The position numbers and the translations under genes were made by a program. A stretch of DNA of 64,000 nucleotides, taken from IMG/VR virus record IMGVR_UViG_3300000956_000002, positions 16,253 to 80,252 of that record. The stretch is one strand, 5' to 3'. Of the stretch, positions 43,901 through 51,239 are shown in pieces (position 1 is the first letter of the stretch; the number at the start of each line of letters is the position of its first letter). The notes under the pieces are model-generated. The model was not told the DNA's origin and did not search any database. It saw only the letters and a list, made by a program, of their open reading frames with translations. This DNA is from a virus.

Positions 43901-45960
43901 ATCGCCTTTTGGGCAGCACGCCAGAGGTCCGCGTGTTCGGATTTTTCGCCGGGTTTGATACGGCGCAGCTTTCCGACGTAGCCTTCAATGTCGTCCACGA
44001 TGTCGGGAGCGCGTTCGTATTTTGGAGCGGACGGCTTCGGTTGAACTTGTAAGTCCGGCTTACCAGTTGGTGCAACCATTTCGGTGGGTTCAACGAATTG
44101 GTTTTGAACTGCCGACGCCGATGGTTGAACCGTTGCAGTTTCTGAAACAGTTGGCGAGACGCGGACATTAACCGTCCCATCCTCATTCGGTGACGCGTTA
44201 ATTACACCCGCTTCAGCCAATTCCTGCCACGACGGCGCCTCTGGACCAAGAACCGATTTTATGTGGGCGTCGGGAATTCCAAAGTCAGCCATCGAAATAT
44301 CCATGCTTCGACCTTGCATGTTGGCTTCGAGGTTTCGCCGAATCTCAGGTGATGAGAATTGATTGGGGTCGCGCGGGAAACGAATATCGAACGACTCATC
44401 TTCCGTGGCGGATGGCTGATTGATCGGCGTGCTGGCGATTGGAACGGGCTGTTGAATGACTGGAATACTTGCGCGTGCGGCTTCCTGTAATTTGGAGAGC
44501 GCTGCACGGTTTTCTTCGGCGTAGGTCCGGCGCGCCTGTGTTCTGGTCTTTTGATTGTCGCCCACATTCGGAAGGCGAAAACCAAATCGGTCGAGTTCTC
44601 CCAAGGCAGCATCGATGATGTCGAAATCTGGAAGCGTCAGATTGCCGCGTTGAATTGTCGCGATGGCGTTACCAACTTGGCTGGCCATTTCTGGCGCCAA
44701 CCCTGCGGCGTTCAACTCAGCCGCTAATGTTTGTGCCGCCTGCTGACGAATCTGCTCGACGCGAGAGACGGCAATAGGTTGTTGAATTGTCTCACCGGGC
44801 TGTTCGCCTTCCACTGTTTGGAATTCGAGTTCGTCGGTCGGCAGCATGCTGGTTAAACCAAGTCCTCGAAGATTCATCCCGGATGTGTCTTGGTAGGGAT
44901 AGAACGGATTCTCCGGCGCAACGCGCTCTTGGATCGGCAACGGCGGAGGTTCGCTGACGACTTCGAATTCACCGTCCATCGTCGGAGATGCCGGCGGAGG
45001 CGTTTGTAGATCGGCGCCGGTCTGAAATTGATTTTCGCCGCGATCAACAGCCGCACGAGCCCCGGCAGTCAGAGCGCCGATTCCCGCCGCCATGCCGCCG
45101 CCCCACCCAGCGGCTTCCCACGTCTCGGCGATGATTTCGTTCAGCGGTTTGTCGGGATCGTAAGAAGCTTTGGCGACTGCGATTTGACCAAGTTGATCGA
45201 GCGCTTCTTCCCCAGCTTCTTTGAAGATTTCGCCGGAGACATTGCGCACGATGCTGTAGATCGAACCCGGAGGCATGTTGCGCGTCACGCCTTCGCCGAG
45301 ATGGCCAGGCATGAACCGCGTCAGCAATCCAGTGATGGCGCCGCTGGCCAAGGCTGGCAGTCGCGCTTTGGCCGTAGCCATATCTGGCGAGAACCCTTGC
45401 GCTTCGTACGCCTGTTCTGCGGCATCCTGAGTTGAGCCTGCACTTTGAAGGCCGCCGACGATTGCGGCGCCAACCGGTCCAGCGTATCGACCGGCCACGA
45501 TGCTCGGCGCTTGCTGGGCTGCCATGCCGCCAAAGTATTCCGCGAACTCGCGTCCGATGTCTGGATTCTGGCCGCCCAACGTTTGAGAAACGTCAGCCAA
45601 CTCTGCGGAACCTGCGCGTGCATTGGATTGGAGCGCACGTCCGACTGGAGTCAGGCTGATTAAATTGAATAACCCGCCAAGACCTGATTCCAAACTTCGC
45701 AAGCCTTGAGCGCCGCCCAATGCGAGGCGTTCGAGGATGGTCGATTCGTCGGGCTGCATCTCGGCTTCACGTTGCGCTTGCTGGCGGAGACGTAGCGCGG
45801 CGCCAGATTCGCGGTAGGTGTTGATTGGTCCGCTGTATTGTGGAGTTGGTTCTGGATAAGGTTCGTAATCGTAAACAACTTCCCACTCACGGGGATCGTA
45901 TCCCGAAGGGAGATCAGGACCACTCACGACTTCCCATTCGTTCGGATCGTAGGCTGGCAT
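37984..45960 (-). CDS. Giant ejection/polyvalent virion protein with metallopeptidase motif
   Basis: 2,658 residues from ATG 45960; the open frame upstream is not protein-like. The N-terminus has a duplicated YDPNEWEVV/YDPREWEVV motif, then Gly/Ala-rich amphipathic helices (~80-290). HEIFH at ~962-966 is a zinc metallopeptidase signature following a beta-rich lead-in. Later come long helical regions, and near ~2010-2030 hydrophobic helices (ALVGSLIGNIVTTMKN). This is the make-up of large ejected proteins of podoviruses and of polyvalent proteins delivered with phage DNA. Presumably enters the cell or forms the trans-envelope channel with the two proteins encoded upstream. Confidence 0.7.
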   Translation of the reverse strand: MPAYDPNEWEVVSGPDLPSGYDPREWEVVYDYEPYPEPTPQYSGPINTYRESGAALRLRQQAQREAEMQPDESTILERLALGGAQGLRSLESGLGGLFNLISLTPVGRALQSNARAGSAELADVSQTLGGQNPDIGREFAEYFGGMAAQQAPSIVAGRYAGPVGAAIVGGLQSAGSTQDAAEQAYEAQGFSPDMATAKARLPALASGAITGLLTRFMPGHLGEGVTRNMPPGSIYSIVRNVSGEIFKEAGEEALDQLGQIAVAKASYDPDKPLNEIIAETWEAAGWGGGMAAGIGALTAGARAAVDRGENQFQTGADLQTPPPASPTMDGEFEVVSEPPPLPIQERVAPENPFYPYQDTSGMNLRGLGLTSMLPTDELEFQTVEGEQPGETIQQPIAVSRVEQIRQQAAQTLAAELNAAGLAPEMASQVGNAIATIQRGNLTLPDFDIIDAALGELDRFGFRLPNVGDNQKTRTQARRTYAEENRAALSKLQEAARASIPVIQQPVPIASTPINQPSATEDESFDIRFPRDPNQFSSPEIRRNLEANMQGRSMDISMADFGIPDAHIKSVLGPEAPSWQELAEAGVINASPNEDGTVNVRVSPTVSETATVQPSASAVQNQFVEPTEMVAPTGKPDLQVQPKPSAPKYERAPDIVDDIEGYVGKLRRIKPGEKSEHADLWRAAQKAMPKLFVDSPTASAPDVAAQGVEQNTGRPIDPETLLNQIIEAPKKRKSDREAFYSEVKQATQDAKFQTVAAKERKNTKPIVSDELSVGDKFKIQGERFTVTNVKTRPDDETMLQSVTIDDGPKFGTQTLTSEQVLNIDKGTMRRANGNSQQFGAAAPSPRGSTPQTAPLKAEGSQGTLVTEPVNTPPPQGPSVAIGRATDANIPTLVNASALSPQTKKVLLRAHEIFQASGLNSGPLTLELRRYIGGGFQGQVMLKGGMLGSLVRLAEGAKPDAAAHEIFHILIQSLPEADRAALEAERLAKMPANAPQEIRDGKLSSVEFQFRVREPGWSMDLYPFINLDEYAAKIFGDRLAQETLEQRSPGIINRIKQWFAQLWKGLKGLLKDPTASERVYRDILEGRQKYDAQPAFERAIERGTFVTDANEAINAANLASSAMEQQIEGESQLAQAADVTNILDQFGVNTADPKVQNAFDYRNWKGIRDIGEQLNPQGRETYQQMKARLANDPYRRARLAGEGGQSILRFEEILQQVLDDSSKAFKKLTSRHFQDFIARVQAKAAQNQAAQAILTNSKAVFDSAIKEATAALKQEAKTDRDMAVLQGELRGIREASESTVAMEQTLNDMVTALSSTPEGQNALFTGQGGGRSILEIYKDIKRSTGQPLNNQNLLKWASYILAKSPKLAARIQAANLAKQTGLRAQLNGMAKKLADDFSKDPVATVRRAMRDRERKVRNAMSAEFAFKELEEEMLSELEPLLAAVDAGGIAARIKADPQFQALRKEILNDQTSWGGSPEPGKALRSADDAGSTITLPVVPGVNGAPPLPMSGATIGIGHEVLDGNVVHLRQRWDEQRKAIGFLENWLANPQNADDPTRRYHAHNLELLKNYYGGLQHIMPENQSPLWGQAYSIIGSAISKSGSRLVGQARSVLNRADQMHKWSRDWFERAVHTLPMTQRAAMKSHGLTWNNLRGRSIVEANRIYQQRVGQELAASWQRQQGGYNVGDTLSSGEVVTREDMAHLEAQSKAGFDALNLAAKFDEQITKDARGLKKTSNYRSALRTSPYLVPRMFDYSLAAQAKAVSDAVKAGDPAAIEAALNQLWPQVGASLLIDRNPEFAKRTIFDGKGGAFEVAANMMKANPNVIPTIDALANELASSSTIPPDQAKEIVLEEFGRIVSNWSNAVQEKVAAAEQGGKSGDAKNSFTQARGDALAPWTFYRTGFTTTDDVSNHAAGMQSVAVDRVVATLQAIDKDLERQESDLSAKAKELERLGKPNAKQSAIALKEVERRRGQTFDNWQNLKDRRARIQGVLNDLQNPSVSNSDFNTLFNRGAGALVGSLIGNIVTTMKNVSSIFLGRQLRAAGMDEFNTTLRSMLFTKAEAAKILASFAFVGVPKSFGYLLRGMARGVPQLLKGNAREAYLSALRDVIRELSVNVPRRLQSVRELEAAGMYQLPDKVAQFDNQILGSILYRGGIPANEFEGAAKVGGYAAGLFEATLLALANAGFPTMGDAAINGAMWNAVNSQWGPVQGMQDSLKKLYTNWMRGGLPRTFNLQDPADPVNRLSPKELGLSEQTLSQVRRTYQMAGMSFDERAAAFMAELQSNPQSAQFLTTENRQALTETLINKMNRASFSNSPLKFKDGSFLSNMVRPLYGWSLRSFADWEESMAVPTNTETGKMKLWARSMALAGLALAMTGAGGQLQDELVARMLRRALYNQESQNRLPWEEQSLGRGAAGVARLGLESVPLLGILGNLLIPANTPARASFEPTLAVWEAGKSIASWIHGMVASGDPMFGLPDMAAKFIPDSKIVINRLDSQEGRRAGANAVADIKRFATPDLIRPAYKGAVARGIDESTPWKQKMDNAAFRGDRAGFQRAAREAVQANLRMGNKDPVRAVQNYWRSRNPETRALTRRMTPIERAEMMRRAAAQPGANLATEIQQAQQNWAQAGAMIGVRQRDQNTNRVSLRAPSLSRVGRGMARY

Positions 45961-45989
45961 ACTGAGGGTCCTATACTCTGAATTGGCAC

Positions 45990-46018
45990 TTGACGCCATC
46001 CGTAAATTACGGAATAGG
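45990..46018 (+). promoter_or_regulatory. Promoter with operator in the spacer (small RNA candidate)
   Basis: TTGACG (45990-45995), a 17-base spacer ending in the perfect palindrome CCGTAAATTACGG (46000-46012), then AATAGG (46013-46018). The same palindrome is 40 bases upstream of the giant gene's ATG on the other strand, so one operator may control both directions. Confidence 0.55.
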
Positions 46019-46024
46019 TTACGC

Positions 46025-46151
46025 GTCCGAACAATCGGTGTGGAAGCCGAGGGTAAGCGACCGGAACGGTTCAGATGAAATTTTGGGTAACTCCAAACCC
46101 GCTCGAAAAACGTCTTACCACGTCTTCCACCGAGCGGGTTCTCTTTTTTTT
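46025..46151 (+). ncRNA. Candidate small RNA with intrinsic terminator
   Basis: Downstream of the operator-promoter lies the box CAATCGGTGTGGAAGCCGAG (46032-46051), a small CCG-GAA-CGG hairpin, and a terminator AACCCGCTCG (46096-46105) with CGAGCGGGTT (46131-46140) followed by eight T (46144-46151). No credible reading frame fills it. The box recurs with one change at 49001. Transcript length about 125 bases; target unknown. Confidence 0.55.
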
Positions 46152-46506
46152 CCGCGTTTGGACCGTGAGCCGTGCCGCGATATAGGTTGCACGAACTCCG
46201 GCGGCCCAACTTCGGTTGGTGCTGGTGAAGGCGTCGGCGAGGACGAGAACTCCCCGGCGTGGACGACAAGGAAAACTTCAGTCCTGTGCGGCTGGCGGGA
46301 TGAGTACAGCTAAGAGTGCAGAGTAACGCCTGCATCTCCTGCCGGATTATCGGCGTACGACGCCACAGGATTGAATTTTTCTTTGCCTTCCGACGTTGGC
46401 TTTTAAGCCTGCACTCCATTTAGGAGGGGTAGGGGTGGTTGTCTTATCGGGTTCGTTTTCTTTTGGCTTTCCCTCTCCCGCCTCTTCTGTCAGTAGCTTT
46501 AGGTGT
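46152..46506. other. Intergenic stretch without recognised gene
   Basis: About 355 bases beyond the terminator. Frames on both strands are open for some length but give Arg/Ser/Pro-rich products without normal protein composition. A short GGCGT-ACG-ACGCC hairpin lies near 46350. I see nothing else. Confidence 0.4.
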
Positions 46507-46617
46507 ATGCCAAAAAACGACCCACCCAAAAGCGACAACACCATTTGGTTTTTTATTGGAGCCGCCTTTGCAATCGGATTCGTCCTCTACGTGATGCTCG
46601 GAGGCGGGGCAGAGTGA
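46507..46617 (+). CDS. 36-residue membrane protein
   Basis: ATG 46507. Product starts MPKNDPPKSDNTIWFFIGAA and has one membrane helix ending in GGGAE. The polar N-terminus and single span look like a real miniprotein, but it is isolated between opposing virion genes, without a clear ribosome site. Confidence 0.4.
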   Translation: MPKNDPPKSDNTIWFFIGAAFAIGFVLYVMLGGGAE

Positions 46618-46621
46618 CCGA

Positions 46622-48019
46622 TTACCAAGTCGGATCACCGTAGTAGCGCTTCATCAGTGGAACTTGGCCGATGGCATTGCCGGTCAATTCGATCAATGCG
46701 CGAGGATCGAGATAGGTGAACGGCTTAAACACAGGCTCGAAATCCTGCATGAACCGGTTGGTGTCGAAATTCGGCTGGAGCCTCGAACCGGGGACGACTG
46801 ACGCCTGAAGTGGAGGTGCGGCAGGCCCGAGGTATTCCAGTGGCGCTTCAGCCGGAGTGGGCGGCAAAGGAATTGGAGCCCGATTGTAATCCGTGCGTGT
46901 GTCAGCGAATGACGCATCCCGTGCGCTGATCATCGGCACCGGTATCTCTTGCCCTTGCGGCCCGACCTTAACCATCTGGCCAGTTTGGCGACTGCGAAGG
47001 ACTCTCCATCCGTTTCCCCCTTGTTGCGGGCCACGCGGAGCGCCACTCATCTGCGGAGGAGGCGGCGCAAAATCGCTGCCGTTACCCATGTCGATACCAC
47101 CGTCGTCGTAGGATTCGTCGTAACCGCCGGTATCGTATCCAAAATTATCAACCGGAGCCGCAGGCGGCGTGGAACTTAATCCGATCATCCGTCCTATCTT
47201 AGTGAAGAATCCTGGGTCATCTTGCGGAGAGAGCGCCGACGGATTGTCCTGCGCGTAACGATTAGCGAAACCACGGATCATAGTCATCGTCGCGGGATCA
47301 AATCTACGCGAGAACATCTGCGTCACCTGTTGAGGAGTCAAAGCCCCAGCGGCCGCAGCAGCAGCCACATCTTGATAGTATTTGCGGTCGGACTCCGATT
47401 TGAAGTTTGCCATCGAATCCTGATGGAAGCGTTCGCGTTGATCGTATCCACTTTTATTGAATCGCTCGCGTTGCTGACGATTGGCTTCCGCATTGAGCGC
47501 CTGAATCTGGCGCCATTTTTCCTGAGCAGTCAGCGTCTTGTCGGCGTGGATGCGTTGCTGTTGCTGATTGATCCAATCACGCTCGTTTCTTACCTGCGTC
47601 TCTCCAAACCGGGCTTCATCCAATTCGAACTTTAGAGGATTCAGATAATTCGCAAGCCGTTGGCTTCGCAAATCCTCCAATCCGGACTGATACTTGAGAC
47701 GTTGCCATTCGGTCGGCAACATTCGAGCCCCACGTTCTTTGGCGTCCATGTCAGTCTGGACGATCCGCTGCAAACGGAATTCCTCGGGCGACTGTGGAAC
47801 GCGATAGATGCTGGCGGGATCAGCATTGCGCAACAACGCCAGTTCGTCCTCGGCGCGTTGAGCCTGGGCGCGCATCAGCAAATCGTGGGCGGCTTTGGAG
47901 CGCTGCATGTTTAATCCGAGGACACGTTGATCGGCGGTTGGCGTGCGCGTTCTCCAATCGTTGCGGTTGAGGAATTCACTACCGCCGAGGCTCGGCATTG
48001 GTTGGAAATATGAGGCCAT
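46622..48019 (-). CDS. Internal virion / ejection protein (465 aa)
   Basis: Long Gln/Arg/Glu-rich helical first half (EDELALLRNADPAS, RERFNKSGYDQRERF), an Asp/Gly/Tyr/Pro-rich middle (~290-330) and a Pro-rich end. No enzyme motif. It lies between the 301-residue and the giant protein genes, the order small-medium-large of T7 core proteins gp14-gp15-gp16, so an ejection role is inferred. Confidence 0.6.
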   Translation of the reverse strand: MASYFQPMPSLGGSEFLNRNDWRTRTPTADQRVLGLNMQRSKAAHDLLMRAQAQRAEDELALLRNADPASIYRVPQSPEEFRLQRIVQTDMDAKERGARMLPTEWQRLKYQSGLEDLRSQRLANYLNPLKFELDEARFGETQVRNERDWINQQQQRIHADKTLTAQEKWRQIQALNAEANRQQRERFNKSGYDQRERFHQDSMANFKSESDRKYYQDVAAAAAAGALTPQQVTQMFSRRFDPATMTMIRGFANRYAQDNPSALSPQDDPGFFTKIGRMIGLSSTPPAAPVDNFGYDTGGYDESYDDGGIDMGNGSDFAPPPPQMSGAPRGPQQGGNGWRVLRSRQTGQMVKVGPQGQEIPVPMISARDASFADTRTDYNRAPIPLPPTPAEAPLEYLGPAAPPLQASVVPGSRLQPNFDTNRFMQDFEPVFKPFTYLDPRALIELTGNAIGQVPLMKRYYGDPTW

Positions 48020-48022
48020 GGG

Positions 48023-48928
48023 TTAGTAGGTTTGATCCATGTAGGGCGCGAGGTAATCGAGGAAGTCGATTCGCCGCCGCCAAGCTGCTTCCGGCGTTTC
48101 GTAGAGGTTGTTGCCGTAATCGAGATCGGCCAAGCGACCGAGATTGTTGAGAGCGCCGGTCTCGAATTGCTGATTGGCTTGAATCGGAAGCAGAGAGCGT
48201 TGCGCCAAAGTGTTCAGGATATTCGCGCGCTGGCCGACAGCAGCATTGCGCTGGCCGGTGAGCCACGTGAGATCGTTTCGACCTTGTTGCGCCGCGCGTC
48301 CGGCATTCCCGGCGCCAATGGCGTAAAGCTGTTGGGCGAGGACACGATCGAGATAGGACGAATTACCGCCGCCCGCGCGCGCCGCGTTGTAACTGCGTCG
48401 AGCCTGACCGGCCGCACGTTGGGCTGCGATGTTCGCCGCCGCTTGTTCCTGGCGATTCAATTCCACCAAGCGCGCTTCGATGGAGTCGCCCCCCGTGCCG
48501 TAGATTCGATCAACGCTGGCGACTTCCTGATCGGCTGCGGCCTGCGCCTTTGGTTGGCCACTGAGAACCTGGGCTGCGTAATCCTTGAGACTTTGATTCG
48601 CCGCTGTGGTGTTCGCGGTGTTCGTTTTGAAAGCGGTGGTCAACGCAGATCCGACAGCCGGGGATTTGGGAGTGCTAACCATTGAAGGCTGAACAGAAGC
48701 ACTGCCATTGGCTCGCGCTGACACACCGCCGTTGAAGAGGCTTCCGAGATTGAATCGAGGTGGAGCGGTTGGAGAGAATGTCGGCATCGGCACGGAAGGA
48801 GCGCCGCCAACGCTCAAGCCTGGAATGTAGCGCGAGTTCAATGCGCCAGACGGAGTGAATTGACGCAGGAAATCTACTGCTGGCGATTGGGATTGGTCCA
48901 AATCTGATAAGGCCACGTTCCATCCCAT
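48023..48928 (-). CDS. Small ejection/internal virion protein (301 aa)
   Basis: ATG 48928. Low-complexity Ala/Gln/Asn/Ser helical protein (AANIAAQRAAGQARRSYNAA, NTANTTAANQSLKDYAAQ), much like short internal core proteins of podoviruses. First gene of the leftward ejection operon, directly behind an operator at 48946. The longer frame to 49162 crosses the operator and is unlikely. Confidence 0.6.
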   Translation of the reverse strand: MGWNVALSDLDQSQSPAVDFLRQFTPSGALNSRYIPGLSVGGAPSVPMPTFSPTAPPRFNLGSLFNGGVSARANGSASVQPSMVSTPKSPAVGSALTTAFKTNTANTTAANQSLKDYAAQVLSGQPKAQAAADQEVASVDRIYGTGGDSIEARLVELNRQEQAAANIAAQRAAGQARRSYNAARAGGGNSSYLDRVLAQQLYAIGAGNAGRAAQQGRNDLTWLTGQRNAAVGQRANILNTLAQRSLLPIQANQQFETGALNNLGRLADLDYGNNLYETPEAAWRRRIDFLDYLAPYMDQTY

Positions 48929-48945
48929 ACTCCTACGTGGCTTTT

Positions 48946-48958
48946 CCGTCAATTCCGG
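48946..48958. promoter_or_regulatory. Operator of the ejection-protein operon
   Basis: CCGTCAATTCCGG, 17 bases upstream of ATG 48928 on the minus strand. TTGACG of that strand overlaps it and could pair with TATGGG at 17 bases. Confidence 0.5.
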
Positions 48959-48963
48959 ATTTG

Positions 48964-48992
48964 CTTGACAGGTGTTCCGTATATCGTAAAGT
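48964..48992 (+). promoter_or_regulatory. Rightward promoter with operator in the spacer
   Basis: TTGACA (48964-48969), a 17-base spacer region containing CCGTATATCG (48977-48986), then TAAAGT (48987-48992). The best consensus-like promoter in the window. Expected start near 48999, just at the shared box. Confidence 0.6.
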
Positions 48993-48998
48993 CGAGCC

Positions 48999-49105
48999 AT
49001 CAATCGGTCTGGAAGCCGAGAGAGATTCTGAAATTTTTGTTCGCCCGGTGCCGCTCGACGGTGGGCATGCGATCCTCTCGCAGCTTTCCAGCCGGGCGAA
49101 CATTT
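48999..49105 (+). ncRNA. Structured 5' leader, paralogue of the 46.0 kb small RNA
   Basis: Begins with CAATCGGTCTGGAAGCCGAG (49001-49020), 19 of 20 bases equal to the box at 46032, then TGAAATTTTT and a 10-bp perfect stem GTTCGCCCGG (49039-49048) with CCGGGCGAAC (49092-49101) that encloses a smaller TGCGA/TCGCA hairpin. The stem ends four bases before ATG 49106 and there is no T-run, so it may control translation or partly stop transcription. Confidence 0.5.
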
Positions 49106-49921
49106 ATGAACCCGGAAATCACGCAAGACCTGCTCGACAAACTGATCGAGATGAGACTGCAAAGTGGATTCGACTGGACCAATGTTATCTCCGCAGTCGA
49201 GGGCGGGATTAATTCATTCAAAGAAAAGCAGAGAATGGCAGAAAGAGAATTGGAGCGTCAAAAGTATTTGGTCTCCCTCTTTACGAGAGAAAGAGTCGAG
49301 ACCGACAGCGTGATCAAGCTTGCGACACGTGAGTTTTCGCAACGTTGGATTTACGAGATTCCGATTTTCTATTCCTGGAAGGAGGAGATTTTTTTCATTT
49401 GCTACAATTTAAAGGAGCAATTTTCTCATAAAGAATGCCACTTCGAAGGGATCAGTGGATTGGAGTGTCCTATTCCGGATCGCGATAAAATATACATCGA
49501 CGACATTACTTACTGCGGACAGTGCGACTGTTTTAGTGATAGCAAAGGCGATCCGGTGTTTGACGCGCTTCGAGACTTACCGAGGGACTATGTTGGAGAA
49601 TATACATTTTTCCTCAAAGGAAAGCAGGTTTTTGAAAAGGCAAAAGCAAACGCGTTTCAGTCATTTCGCCCAGAGCATTGCGGGTGCGACTACAACATTG
49701 TTGAACGAAAGTACGAGGGCTTTCTGGAATCCCAATACGAACAAGAGCAGCGCGAAGCCCGCTTTAAGGCGGAGGAGGAATTCGAAAAGATGCGGGCAGA
49801 GCTTGGCGTTCGCGCGGCGAAACGCGCCATGCATGATCGACTTAGGAAATCAGCACCAACGCGTGGCGCAAAGCGGTTCTTTAAAACACGTGCCGCCGTA
49901 TCAGAACTTTCAAAATTATGA
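49106..49921 (+). CDS. Unknown protein behind a structured leader
   Basis: 271 residues. Helical N- and C-termini around a Cys/Trp/Tyr-rich middle: HKECHFEGISGLECP, YCGQCDCFSDS and HCGCDYNI suggest a metal-bound core. No family recognised. First gene of a short rightward operon opposite the ejection genes; start overlaps nothing and follows the leader hairpin. AT-richer codons than neighbours suggest later acquisition. Confidence 0.65.
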   Translation: MNPEITQDLLDKLIEMRLQSGFDWTNVISAVEGGINSFKEKQRMAERELERQKYLVSLFTRERVETDSVIKLATREFSQRWIYEIPIFYSWKEEIFFICYNLKEQFSHKECHFEGISGLECPIPDRDKIYIDDITYCGQCDCFSDSKGDPVFDALRDLPRDYVGEYTFFLKGKQVFEKAKANAFQSFRPEHCGCDYNIVERKYEGFLESQYEQEQREARFKAEEEFEKMRAELGVRAAKRAMHDRLRKSAPTRGAKRFFKTRAAVSELSKL

Positions 49922-50499
49922 CAAACACCACAGTGGAAACAACGGAAGCCGAGATTCGGCTATTCATAGAGTTAGTAAATCGCGGCGTCGATGCGCTCGT
50001 GGAGGCCGGGAAGCTGGTCGCCAAGATGATCGAGAAAGATGAAGGCGTGATCGACCGCATCTGCAAACAGTGTCCATCGATGACACCTGAGATAGTCATC
50101 CGATTCGAACAAGTTGGACTCCGGAAGCTGCACCCGAACCTACTGGTATTCGACGGACACGGCCCGGAGGCTCTGGCGCGGCTGCCGTATGAACTTCAGG
50201 ATAAATATTCAAAGGAGCCAGTGCCGCTTTTGATTCAAACTGCAAACGGTCATTGGGATATCCTCAAGACGGATGTTCGGAACCTCACGCGAACACAGGC
50301 AATGCAGGTGTTCTATCGCGATGGGGTTCGAAGTGAAGCTGCCCAGCGATCCTGGATTGAAAGCCGGGCGCTGAAGCAAATCGCGCCATCCACGAAAAGC
50401 AACCTGCCTTATAAAACGAGCGGCAAGAGCCTTATTGTACTGGAGCCTTGTACGCTGACCGCTAAAGAGATCGCTGGGATTCTGGCGCAGATGTCTTGA
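49918..50499 (+). CDS. Phage protein of unknown function
   Basis: 193 residues, ATGA overlap with the previous gene. Helical N-terminus with AEIRLFIELVNRGVDALVEA, a central RFEQVGLRKLHPNLLVFDGHG and a C-terminal ASTKSNLPYKTSGKSLIVLEP-like strand region. The arrangement recalls phage proteins of early regions; no function known. Confidence 0.6.
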   Translation: MTNTTVETTEAEIRLFIELVNRGVDALVEAGKLVAKMIEKDEGVIDRICKQCPSMTPEIVIRFEQVGLRKLHPNLLVFDGHGPEALARLPYELQDKYSKEPVPLLIQTANGHWDILKTDVRNLTRTQAMQVFYRDGVRSEAAQRSWIESRALKQIAPSTKSNLPYKTSGKSLIVLEPCTLTAKEIAGILAQMS

Positions 50500-50521
50500 C
50501 CCAAGCGCTACCATCGCAAAA

Positions 50522-50743
50522 ATGAAAACCCCAGACGACAATCCGGCGGATAAAAAGTTTGAAGTGCTCTGGAATGCGCTTTCTCCATCGAACAAAGCCG
50601 TAGTTTGTTCTATTATGGAGCAAATGAATCAAGCGAGACAGCCAGCGGAAAAGCATCCTCCAATTTCGAAAGAGGAGCGGGATAAAAAACGAAAGATCAT
50701 CGCTGAATATTTCGGCCTTGATCCATCTGATTTGGCTATATGA
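50522..50743 (+). CDS. Small acidic/basic helical protein (73 aa)
   Basis: Charged throughout, with KEERDKKRKIIAEYFGLDPSD at the C-terminus. Ends in an ATGA overlap with the next gene. Function unknown. Confidence 0.55.
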   Translation: MKTPDDNPADKKFEVLWNALSPSNKAVVCSIMEQMNQARQPAEKHPPISKEERDKKRKIIAEYFGLDPSDLAI

Positions 50744-51072
50744 CCCGTCGAAACTTCGTCCTGAAACTGCTGTGCCTGCCGGTTGCGGCGAAGGTGGCTC
50801 CTGCGCTTGTTCCGAAGGCGAGACCGTCCTACGATTGGCAGAAGCACGCTTACAAGTGCATGCTGGAATTTCAAATGACGATGCTGAAGGCGGAGCGAAG
50901 TAAGTGGATTCTCGAAATGGACACTTGTTCAGTGATGGGCGACATGCCTGGATTTCGCAGGGCCGCACGCAATTTGACCAAGATTGAATCGCATCTGAAA
51001 AAATGCGTGGTTCAGCAATTCAAAGCCGACGAGATGCACCAAAGGTTGGTCGCCAAATTGAACGCTTTATGA
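50740..51072 (+). CDS. Exported protein with twin-arginine-like signal
   Basis: 110 residues. MTRRNFVLKLLCLPVAAKVA carries RRNF plus a hydrophobic stretch and an AxA-like region, the form of a Tat signal peptide, although the classical SRRxFLK consensus is only partly met. The mature part is helical with paired Cys (YKCMLEF, DTCSVM, KKCVVQ). Overlaps both neighbours by ATGA. Tat export from a phage gene is unusual. Confidence 0.55.
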   Translation: MTRRNFVLKLLCLPVAAKVAPALVPKARPSYDWQKHAYKCMLEFQMTMLKAERSKWILEMDTCSVMGDMPGFRRAARNLTKIESHLKKCVVQQFKADEMHQRLVAKLNAL

Positions 51073-51239
51073 CCGAAAACGAAATGTGGCGCGATACGAT
51101 TGAAAAACAGAAAGAATCGATTCGTTTAATGGAAGCAAGCAATCGCAGGCTTCAGCAGGCTAATATGATTAGCGCCATCGCACTCTCCATATCAATGGCG
51201 GCCATTGCAATTAACATTTACGTGAGGTTTTTCCTATGA
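51069..51239 (+). CDS. 56-residue coiled-coil membrane protein
   Basis: ATG 51069 overlaps the prior stop. Polar helix ENEMWRDTIEKQKESIRLME followed by one membrane span (MISAIALSISMAAIAINIYV). Inverse-topology spanin or holin-like accessory is possible; not proven. Confidence 0.55.
   Translation: MTENEMWRDTIEKQKESIRLMEASNRRLQQANMISAIALSISMAAIAINIYVRFFL

Noticed and set aside
45961-46419. N-terminal extension of the giant minus-strand frame up to 46419
   Set aside because: Arg/Ser/Pro-rich, crosses the operator and the small-RNA terminator, and a good ATG with protein-like sequence occurs at 45960.
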